64,000 nt of DNA from Anodontia alba (lineage: Eukaryota; Mollusca; Bivalvia; Lucinida; Lucinidae): the NCBI GenBank assembly GCA_964016985.1, contig OZ024825.1, positions 536,501 through 600,500 on the forward strand. Direction: 5' to 3'. The translations under genes and the position numbers were made by a program. The first letter of the stretch is position 1, and each line of letters begins with the position of its first letter. Under the pieces are notes generated by a model that was given only the letters and a program-made list of their open reading frames with translations, was not told where the DNA came from and did no database searches. Below are positions 38,640 through 48,400 of the stretch, one piece after another.

Positions 38640-39123
38640 TGTGTGTAAGCATCATGTAGGATTTCTGGCTTCTAAAATGGCCCCAGGCTCAACTAGATGG
38701 AATATGTTCCCACTTGTGGTGACCCTTTGCTTCTTTATGATGAGATCTGTATGTTGTACAGAAACAGCTGATATGAATATGAAGTCCCATAGGAGTTGTA
38801 GCAATGGTCTGACCCAGTATTTGGCTAGCGTCCGGAAACTTGGAAACCGCAGGAGTTCCGAAGGGTTGAGAACCTACAGTCCTTCACACGGAACAAATTT
38901 GGCTGTATTGTTAATGCTGGCAGGTGATATTGAAATGAACCCAGGCCCCAGGTTTCAGTGTAGGCTTTGCAAGAAGTACTGTAAAACATCAGATAAGGTG
39001 GTGGAGTGTGAAGACTGTCATGCAACATGTTCAGAACTTGGCAATGAAGGTTTGAAAAAGATTGAATCGGGAATTGATACTTGGTTTTGCGCAGACTCTC
39101 GCGGGGGATCACTTCCTATATAA
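38640..39123 (+). pseudogene. CR1-like ORF1 start: 2A-like peptide plus zinc-finger module
   Basis: 160 codons. A hydrophobic stretch (FPLVVTLCFFMM) lies near the N-terminus. Then LLMLAGDIEMNPGP, which fits the 2A consensus DxExNPGP, is followed by FQCRLCKKYC, VVECEDCHATC and DTWFCAD, a PHD-like Cys/His module. 2A motifs at the ORF1 start are known from CR1-type LINEs of invertebrates. The frame is cut at 39098 by an insertion and continues at 40851. Confidence 0.85.
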
Positions 39124-39359
39124 AACAGTTCAGGGATGTGCCGCTGGAAAGGTTTACTTTTTATGCCTGAGAAGTAGTATAGGCTGTCGCTACAGTTCCC
39201 ATAACGACAGCCTATATTACTCTGAGATTATATGGTAAGGTATCAATTTTATCACACAATTGTATAAATAGCCCCCATTTCTGAAACAGCATTATATCAA
39301 TAGCCCATTAATTTGCAATTTTGGCAGAAAAAGTAGCTTTAGTCTTACCTGGCCACATA

Positions 39360-40639
39360 CGAGGGTGAGTCAATAAGTAACCAGCCTAACTTATTTCCGG
39401 TTGAGATCCACCTCTTCTTTTTCTATGTAATTGCCCTCTAGTGTGATGCACTCAGACCAACGGTGTTTAAGTGCCATCAGCCCAGAACTGGAAAAGTCAG
39501 GGTCCTTTCCATTGACCCACTCCTCAACTGCCGTCACGACTTCTTCATCAGACCGGAAATGAAGTCCAGGAATATCCTTTTTCAAGTTTGGTAATAGGAA
39601 GAAGTGGCTAGGAGCTAGGGCAGGCGAATAGGCAGGATGTGGTATTAATTCATACCCGTTTCGCTCTACAGCATCCATTGCAACTTTGCAAGTGTGGACT
39701 CACGCGTTGTCCTGTTGCAGCAGAGTACCTTTAGAGAGTTTACCTCGGCGTTTTTCACGGATGGCGGTTCTCAGCAGGTCTAACAAGATTGCATACTACA
39801 CTCCAGTTATTGTACTTCTCTTGGGTAAAAAGTTCAACATAATAACGCCTTTTGCGTCCCAAAATACTGTGGCCATCACCTTGCCGACAGATCGTTGCGT
39901 CTTGAACTTCTTTGGCCTCGGGGACCCAGGCCCTACCCATTGACGACACTGAGCTTTATTCTCTGGCTCATAATAATGAACCCAAGTCTCATCTACAGTC
40001 ACCAGATGCAATAGAAAATCATCTTTTGACCTAAAACGTTTCAACAAGGCGCTGCATACTGATGCTTTGGCTGCCATTTGCTCATCGCTAAGGGATTTGG
40101 GGACCCAACGTGCTGTTAGCTTGCGCATACCTAAACGATCTTGTAAGATTGTTGAAACGCTACCGTGTGAAATGCCTAATGCCTGCGCTATTTCTTCCAC
40201 CTGAATTCGCCTATCAGAGTATACCAGATCCCGAACTTTCTTACACATTTCTTCGTCGGCGGCATCCAGTGGGCGTCCAGACCTGACTTTATCTTCTAAA
40301 GACGTTCTACCGCGTTTGAATTCCTCTACCCAGAATTTAACTTGAGCGTAAGATGGTGCAGAAGACCCATAAACATCGGCTAACTCGCCGTGTATTTCCT
40401 TGCCTGTTTTACCTTTAAATACAAGTACCGAATTACAGCACGGTACTCAACTTTAGATGAAAAGCATGCCTTTGCATCACTAGACATGTTTGACATTCAA
40501 TATCTTATTAAAGAATGACTCGATACGTGTGCAGTTTTGTACCCATGTATAAAACATATATTGAAACAAAGCATGAAAATCGTGACCGTCTCGGTCCATC
40601 GGAAATGGGATAGGCTGGTTACTTATTGATTCACCCTCG
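39360..40639 (-). mobile_element. Mariner transposon, complete ends, dead transposase
   Basis: 1,280 bp between TA dinucleotides (39358-39359 and 40640-40641). Inverted termini of about 27 bp start CGAGGGTGAGTCAATAAG and differ at very few positions. It encodes a mariner transposase on the minus strand with inactivating changes. Confidence 0.93.
39391..40487 (-). pseudogene. Mariner transposase, inactivated
   Basis: It starts at the ATG at 40487. A one-base loss near 40410 shifts the frame early. The helix-turn-helix region and VDETWVHYYEP (first Asp) are intact. Two in-frame stops follow, near 39786 and next to the QQDNA motif (second Asp). The third catalytic position reads LAPSH instead of LAPSD. 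It is therefore catalytically dead for at least four independent reasons. It ends at 39391. Confidence 0.9.
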
Positions 40640-40850
40640 TACATAATCAAAATGCACATATATTTTTGCATAAACATGTAATTCCCAAGTAAGTTGTCTG
40701 TTTTTGGTTCAACTAGTGTTTACTATTAATAATCTTCTATTATATTCTGAATAGGGTATCTTTTTACATGCAAATTATATGAATAGGCATGTTTTGTCAG
40801 TCTGGAAATTATATGAATAGGGGGTGTCTTCAAAGTTCTGGTGGAACACC

Positions 40851-41046
40851 CGCAGACTGCAAAGCAGACTGTGGACTGTGCAGCCGCGCAGTCTTGAAAT
40901 GTCATAAGGCAGTGCATTGTGACTCATGTGAAATGTGGATACAATCCGTTGTGATCATTCAACTCATTACGGTATTTCTGAAGAAAAGGCTATATATGAG
41001 GTCACTAATGAGGCCCAAATGGCTAAAACTAGCTAGTCCGGCTTAG
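40851..41046 (+). pseudogene. CR1-like ORF1 continuation (second zinc module)
   Basis: CKADCGLCSRAVLKCHKAVH and CDSCEMW continue the Cys/His pattern broken at 39098. After MWIQS the frame is shifted and runs into a stop at 41046. Confidence 0.75.
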
Positions 41047-41166
41047 AAAACTTAAGCACTTAAAGCTGTTTTAAACTTTGTGAGTGTGTTCATTGCTCCC
41101 AAGGATCATTTCTTTTAGTATCTGTTGGACGCCATGATCTTATTCTTTTCGATTTGTTCGTTTTTA

Positions 41167-41575
41167 TACCCCGCCACACAATAGTGGCGGGGTATTATGG
41201 TTTCACGTTGGACGTCCGTGTGTCTGTCCGTCCGTCCGTCAGTCAGTCGTACGTCCGTCCGTATTTCGTTTCCGGATGATAACTTGAGTAAACATCAATG
41301 GGTTTTCATCAAACTTGGTATGTGCATTGATATTATGGAGATCTGGTTTGGGATTGCTAATGGGCAAATTTCGTCAAATTTTGACAGAGTTATCTGCCCG
41401 AGACATATTTTCGTTTCCGGACGATAACTTGAATAAACGTCAAGGGATTCTAACCAAACTTGGTACATGCATTGATATTAAAGAGATCTGGTTTGGGGTT
41501 GCTAATGGGCAAATTTTGTCATTTTTTGACAGAGTTATCTGCCCGCGACACGATAATGGCGGGGTGTTATCGTTT
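41167..41575 (-). mobile_element. Short minisatellite cassette, CCCCGCCA type (Cas6)
   Basis: In opposite orientation to Cas1. The hairpin TACCCCGCCACACAATAGTGG lies at the left end, followed by a GTCCGTCCGTCC run and about two units (GAGATCTGGTTTGGGATTGC, TTATCTGCCCG). It ends at GATAATGGCGGGGTGTTAT. It is a compact member of the Cas1 family. Confidence 0.8.
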
Positions 41576-41689
41576 TATTTTTCTTTCTATCTGTACAGTA
41601 CGAGTTTTGAATATCGAAATTATGTGCCGAGGTTTTATCAGCAGCTTATCAAGAATACAGTCTTCAAATTTGAGCCGCAAGATGAGAAA

Positions 41690-41930
41690 ACGTACCCACT
41701 GGCATGTGCACCCAACAAAAAATATAAAAATAGGAAATGCCTAGGTGACGAGGCACGGCCTTCCCGATGCACCAAAAGAATGAAAGATGAGGAACAAACA
41801 ATAACAAAAGAAACACCACATACGAAAAAAAAAACGGTAAGAGAAAACCACCGACACACAAATTTTATAAAGAACTGCAACAGAGGAACCGTCTTGGAAA
41901 AGTCAGTAGAAAAACTACTGGTGGCTTAAA
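41690..41930 (+). repeat. Family F unit, diverged copy 5
   Basis: A Lys/Arg-rich frame with ACGGTAAGAGAAAACCACC and an A-run. It shares the layout of copy 1, but most words have changed. Confidence 0.5.
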
Positions 41931-42379
41931 GGTTGATACCGGAGCTAATTTTGATATAACCTTACTTTTTGTTGTCTGAAAATACTCTTTCCAAAATAAA
42001 TTAAGCTACTCCTAGTTTGCTATAAAGTGCTTCTGAGGACTGTGCAATAAAGTATTATAGGAGAAATGTTATCAGTTAAATAGTCATTATAATCTGACAG
42101 TTTTAAAAGCTTTTTTGGTGAATTTGTATTTTTATGTTAAGAAAGTATATTTCTTTCACAATGAGTGTGCAGATGTTTCAGAACTTCAGTGAGAGCATCA
42201 ATTATTTTCATGAAACTTAGGGTATCAGAACAATTATTCTAATTCTTTTTACAGACACTATAATTATCAAAACAAGTATGGGAAAAATCATTTTGAAACA
42301 AACGTGAAGCTTCAGAATCTGTGATTTTCGTTATTTCTAAAGTAGCCTCGATATCAACCTTTAAACCACCTTGAATTGA

Positions 42380-42751
42380 AACGGTTAGTAGGAAAAAAAA
42401 AAAAAAAAGAACACCTTGAAACGGTCAGTAGGAAAAAAAACTACAGGGGACTAATACTCGCGCGATAGCGCAGTCTGATCAGCGTCTTTGTTGTCCACAT
42501 AAAGAAACTTCTTGGCTATCCAAAACGTGTCCAGTGAAGATTCTGATTAGGCTGCAGGAATGCGCAGGTTGATCTGAATCTTTGCTGGTTGCACATGTCC
42601 AAAGGTACGTTTTCTGAAGTTGCGGATTATTTCGTTTACTGAATACATACCCAGTAGGCACATCATGTTGAGACTTGTAGCGTCGTATCAACGTCGATGC
42701 AACGTCATGATGTTGCATCGACGTTGATGCGACATTGTGTGCCCGCTGGGT
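42380..42751. mobile_element. Hairpin MITEs: family K copy (42462-42625) and palindrome N copy (42650-42751)
   Basis: The K copy has GCAGTCTGATCAGCG, TTGGCTATCCAAAACGTG and AAGATTCTGATTAGGCTGC, as at 60415-60630. The N copy opens CCCAGTAGGCAC and closes GTGCCCGCTGGG, with a near-perfect palindrome around AACGTCGATGCAACGTCA. Poly-A tracts at 42395-42440 precede them. Confidence 0.75.
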
Positions 42752-44818
42752 ACTGTTTGACGAGTCGTGACTAATGTAGTGAATGTTTAGTCCTCTCAGC
42801 CCATAAGGTCTCGGAAAACCCCAAGTCAAACCAAATATGACTAATTAGTGCTGTACCAGACTGGCTCCAGTCGTGCACTTTTTTGTCATTCTTTTAACTG
42901 TATTTGTCTCTTTAATCCAATGTCACTGTTTTACTACAATCTTTTCCACTATGGGACATAACCGATTGAGTCATTATAAGCTGTACTAGATTGTATACCT
43001 TTGAAAAGAAAAGAGCAAATGATAGAAAAGACGGACTCTAGAGACAGACTATGCTGTACAAAGCAGCATACCTATAACCCGGGTGTGTGTGTGTGTGAGG
43101 TGGGGGCGCTTACTGATCGGCTTGGAACAAGTTATCAGATTCCATAATCAACGCTGAGAGCTTGGTCGGGATCAAATTAGCTGTCCAGCCAACCTCTCCT
43201 ATGTAGTGATAAGAGATAATTTGTACAGTGTAAATACAAATGTACATGTTCATTTTTTTAAATCACCTATTTCGAGTTGTTTCGAACTCGGATCGGTTGA
43301 CGCCGCACAAACACTAAATGTCGAGATGTCTGCATAGCGGATTTAGATTGAAGTTGAAGGTACCGACACTTGAACAAAGCCATGCGAAACATACCCTAAA
43401 GAGTGTGCTCGAAACATAAAAAAACAACAACTGATACCCTTTGTACTGTGTTCCCTTATAAAGCGCAATCCTTTTCACTGTGTTCTCTTAAAAAAGTAAC
43501 CATTTTCGCTGTGTAATAAGAAAAAGTAGCCTACCCCTTTCCACGGCAGACATTTAAAACACTCACTCTGATGAAACCCTTGATTTGTACAATGCCAAAG
43601 CAACTTTTAATGTTGCATAAACACTGTAAAATTATATGCCACATTCTGTATATACAGGATTTTAATAGAAGGCTATAGCAAGTTACTACGACAATATGGT
43701 ATTCCACAAAAATGTTTTGCTTACATATTTACGCTTCTATGGATCAAAAGCGGGACACCGTTCAAAGGTGTAGCTTAACTCAGAAAAGGGAGAAAAGCAA
43801 AATCGAGGTCATTTCGGGTAAATGCTTCACACTGTATCCATAACTCATTACATAGCTTCTAAATAGAATAAATAGTTGTCTGATAAAGACCACACAGTGA
43901 AGCAGTCAAACTGTAAATAATGATCATCAGATTCTATTTTACCGCGTCGTTTTAGCAGACTAAAAAATTCCGTGAGTTTGTGAATTCCGTGAGTTTGTGA
44001 GGCTGATCCGGACCTGGGGTCAAAGGACACTTTGGGGTCACAAACTGCACGAGTCTTGCCTTGTGCAAATGTTCCCTATGCAGGTTTAGTTTATAACAGT
44101 TTTATTTTCTGCTTTTACTTGGCTTTCAGCAGTGTAAGAATAATTCTAGCTTTAGTTATGTGCTCCTCATTTTTCATGCATGCTTTTAAATTATAGCTTT
44201 TCATTTCCAGTTTGAATGTTTTTTTTTTTTTTAATAAATCAGTATTGCTTTATCCGTGTTTTTGTTTTATTATCAAGTTTAATGATGTACGTATGTTTGC
44301 ATGCAAATAATTATTCTCAATAGACTGCCCAGCAGGTGGGGTCAGTCCACATCGTGTGCATGTCCCTTCTGCCACCTCCATTTTGGCTAGTTGGCTTTCG
44401 TTTTTTTCGCTCAGTGTCCTTGCACTGACATGCAAGAGGACTTTCTTTTTTTTTTCCACCCCCTTTCGTATTTCGTTCCTGTTTCAGCTAGCCAGCAGGA
44501 GATGGCTTATACTTGATTTAGGGACTTATTTTGCTCTTGTGCCTTTTCCGGACTAAAGGAAAAGGTACGTGTGCTTATATGGGGTCCTCAGTGTGTATTT
44601 ATATGTACTGTAACTGTGATATATTCTCTTGCATGCTGTGATGTTTGTTGTTTTTATTATATGTATAGTTTAGACCTTTGTTATGTCGGTATAATAGCCT
44701 TCAGGCTAATGTTAAATAAAGTTGTAAAATGTGAAAACCGACAAGAAATAAATATTCTTGTATCTTATAGACTCGTGAAAACATACCCTTTTCCTAACTA
44801 AAATACCATTTTTCCTAT

Positions 44819-44821
<3 letters not shown>
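42752..44821. other. Intergenic, unassigned
   Basis: It contains (TG)n near 43083-43098 and a direct repeat of CCGTGAGTTTGTGA near 43970-44000. AATAAAG near 44713 could be a polyadenylation signal of an unrecognised transcript. No exon is supported. Confidence 0.45.
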
Positions 44822-44908
<87 letters not shown>

Positions 44909-44915
44909 TTTTTAT
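44822..44915. repeat. (TA)n microsatellite followed by poly-T
   Basis: About 35 TA units (44822-44891) run directly into about 22 T. It may be the tail of a worn retroelement. Confidence 0.95.
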
Positions 44916-45059
44916 TTAACTTGAACTTGGTCGATTAATCCAAGGACATAAATAATTATACGTCTTTGATTAGTCACTCTATCCAATAGGTCTTATTATT
45001 AATAAATTTATTATAAAAAAAAAAAAAAAAAAAAACGGCAAAAATGCAAGAGTCACTTC

Positions 45060-45270
45060 TCTAGCCCCATCTTTGCTAAATACCTTCCAATTTCCTGGAA
45101 GCACAGCTAAATCTAGGTAAATATCCACAGTGACATTCTTTAGCAGACACACTCACGACACGACAGATGAGTGAGTGCGCACGACTGTCATGTCGATAGA
45201 TTGTTCCCTTCCCGGACAACGACTTGACGACGCGTAAACCAATAACAGGAAGTTTGTATTCAGCCAAAAG
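45060..45270 (+). promoter_or_regulatory. cfap144: Probable promoter/5' UTR of cfap144
   Basis: The stretch before the start codon is richer in GC and CpG than its surroundings (ACGACTTGACGACGCG, GTGCGCACGACTGTC). It holds a CCAAT box in AACCAATAACAGG (45237-45249) next to GTAAACC, a forkhead-like word. No TATA box is clear. A ciliary gene may use RFX or FOXJ1; only the weak forkhead-like word is visible. Confidence 0.4.
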
Positions 45271-45400
45271 ATGGCTACAAAATTTGAGAAAGAACCCCTT
45301 AATTTTGTGCATCAGAATGCAATTTTGTGTGAAACGATTACAAAAGAACAAAGGCATCAAAAACTTTATACAAATTATAGCGTAAACCCATTTAATAAAA
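45271..45400 (+). CDS. cfap144: cfap144 exon 1
   Basis: MATKFEKEPLNFVHQNAILC opens it. It ends in phase 1 before GTAAGA. Contains KEQRHQKLYTNY. Confidence 0.93.
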
Positions 45401-48400
45401 GTAAGAATTATTTTTCTTGCAGTTTTTGTTGTTTGTTTTGTAAACTCATTCGTTTTCATTTTTTCATTCATTTCAGTATTCAGTTTTAGCACACAGTGCG
45501 TTCATACGCACGCGAGAATTTAGTATTTGTCTTGTATTTGGTATTTTCTTAAGTGGATCGCAACTCAGTATGGCGTGAATGAAAGGGAATGGGCTAGACT
45601 GTCTGTCCGCCACTCCTGACTTTGACAGTATGCGAGTCTGTACACCCATTAACTGCACAAACGGTTAGGATTAAGTTAGAAGTCAGTCACTGATGGTTAG
45701 GTTAGTCAGGTCATCATACTTCTATCTGGAATATTTACAGCCGGTTAAGGTAATATTAAGTGGCGGACAGATTCTAAAGTTGCTCCTTTGGTTGGTTGCC
45801 AACAACATTATTGCACAAGGGGGGACTGAAAATATCCAGAATGCTCTTTCTCATAAACCGTTAAATATTTTTCAGAAATTCTTTTTCAAAGTATTCCCCA
45901 CCTATGTCTATACACTTTTGCCATCTTTGTGGGATCTTTTGTATTACTTCTACAAACCATGAGACCAGCTGACTGATATACAGCTGAAATGAAAACTGCT
46001 CTATTATTTGTTTCCAGTGAACCTTTTTTCCAATTCTGGAAACAAAAGTTGTAGGGGCAAGGTCTTGGCTGAAAGGAGGGTGGGACAACAATTGCTACTT
46101 GAAGGAGTTGATTTCTATTGTAGACGAGGAAGTACAAGAGGTGGATTGTCATGCAAAAGGACATATTTTTCTGGTTAGACTGGGGTGCAACTTTTTCAGT
46201 TTTTCTTTCTTTTTTTTTTTTTTTTTTTTTTTTTTTCAAAATTACTTCTGATTAGTAAGTAGCAGTCACAGTTTGACCTTTTTGCATGAAATGATTCACT
46301 ATCATTCCAAGTGAATCCCCAAAAGCAGATGGAGACATCTTAAACTTCTTGCTTCTTGGGAGGTGGGAACCAGTTTGTTTCATCTGCTTTGACTGAGTTT
46401 CAGGCTAAGCATAATGAACCCACATTTTTTCATCCCCAGTGACAATCAATACTGTTCAAAACCTTATTTTCATCATGCATTAAAATGCCCCAATTGTTCT
46501 TTTGTTTGGGCACCTTGGATGCCTTTTAGTCTTCTGTCAGCTGTTTTGGCACCCACCTAGCACTTACCTTGCTCATACCTATATTTTCATGTAAAATATG
46601 ATGTGTTGATGATTTACCAAATCAACAAACAAAATGCTAAACTGATTAGCTACATACTGCCGTGTCACTCTCACACTCTGCGACTTTTGTAGAAAAAACC
46701 TCCCACATTCACCACTATACAAAAATGCAGGAGTCACTGTCTCAGCGGGCCTCTCAGACCTGGGCTTGTCCCTCGTACTTGTTCTGCCCTCCCTAAACTG
46801 TGAAACCCAACTATAAAAGGTTGAATGGGATATGCAGGCTTTAGAGAAAACTTTACTGCAGCCTTCGAAAAATATGGCTTTTTTCACCCTCTACAAGCAG
46901 GAATTTGATTACAGATGTCTGTTCCTCTGACATAGAGTCCATGGTAGCCCTTTACACATACCTTGTTTAAATGCTCAAAACTTTGTGTTTACACTCTTCT
47001 TATTAATAAAAATAAACTGTCCTATAGGCAGTTTTTAGTTCCGAAATGCAGAGCATTGCAGGCATTAGGTACTTTTTCCACTTTGTAATGAAAAAGTATT
47101 CAGTAAGTTCTTAGAGGTTTGCAGAAGCCTTCCAGTCAACTGCATAAATCTGCCGAGTGCACTTTTCAGTTCTCAGTTGATAGTGGGAATTTACATCCCT
47201 CCAGATTGTGCAGGGGTTTGCAGGGCATCCCTTTATGATGCAGTGGTTGGGTCAGATAATCAGTACCTACAAAATGCATTTTCATGGAGATATAAGAAAA
47301 ATATCTTCACGGTTTGGTTGATAAAAAAGCCTCATCTACAGCTATTATACATGCTGATCTGTAGCTCGAGCTAAATTTCTCTGTTTTTTTGTTTCAGCTC
47401 ATGTAATCACTGGTAAACCAAATTCTTCACATGATACTGAAGAAGGGGAGGAGGATGGTAAGTTAAGTTGCACAGCTACAAATAAGAGGGGGTAGCAGGT
47501 AAATATTTTTCTCAACGAAGACATTATGTTGTGGGCACTCACTAGAAGTGCCTCATTGAGGCACTTCTTATGAGTACCCACAACTTATGTATTCATGGAG
47601 AGAGGAAAATTGTCAATACTTTTTTGTTAAAAACTGTGTCTGATCTGGAGCTATGAACTGTTTTACTACGGTATATTTAGCTATATATCTTTAACAGCAA
47701 CTTCTTACTGTGAATGTCCAAAGAGCTGAAAAAGTCTTTCTGAATGTGCTGCATAGTGATGCATCTAAATTATAGTAAAGGAAAGGCAAACAGTGTTATA
47801 TAGGTGTTAAGGGATCCATCTTTTCAGAATTTATTTATATATGTATATTGTTTGGAACTAAAACTAAATTTAAAACAAAAAAAAAAAAAATAAAATAAAA
47901 AATTCATTTGATGTCAGCGTTTTCATAGTTCATACATTAAATAATGCTATTTACATGTAGTTTAATCTCTAAGCCTCATTCAAAATTGTAGATGACAGTA
48001 AAAAAGTATTTTTTTAAAGAAAAAAAGGTTTGAAGCATGGAATGTTGACCAGTAATCTCTTGGAAAAATACTTATAGATAGTTGAGAATTTCCCTTGCTG
48101 TTGTGGTGATCTAGTACTTCAAGAGTTAAACGGTTCTCATTGTTTCAGAGCATTTCAAGAAAGTTATATCTCGTGCTGGTCTAGAGCCAGTCAAGAAATA
48201 CACATACCCTCAAACAGAAGCTCAGGAAGTTGGTTGGATTACAAGACCCCTGGTGAGTGTCAGATTCACAATTTACTCCTCACTTTAATACTTGTCATAA
48301 ACTTTTAAATTTGTTTCATTACCTTATGTGTTTGAGAACTGCTGTATGAGTGGCAAACAATGTAGGTCCTGAACAGGCACAGTGTTCTCCAGTGTCTGAT

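Larger units (their letters stand above)
39098..40850. mobile_element. Insertion in CR1 ORF1 with 8 bp target duplication, itself holding a mariner
   Basis: CGCAGACT occurs at 39090-39097 and at 40851-40858. Removing the segment and one repeat restores the zinc-finger frame at FCAD-C. The inserted sequence without mariner is about 470 bp. It has a hairpin TATAGGCTGTCG / CGACAGCCTATA near 39180-39215 and no clear terminal inverted repeat. Class unknown; 8 bp duplications are typical of hAT elements. Confidence 0.75.

Noticed and set aside
44250..44556. Overlapping frames on both strands near 44.4 kb
   Set aside because: Low-complexity pyrimidine-rich sequence; no domain and no intron signals.
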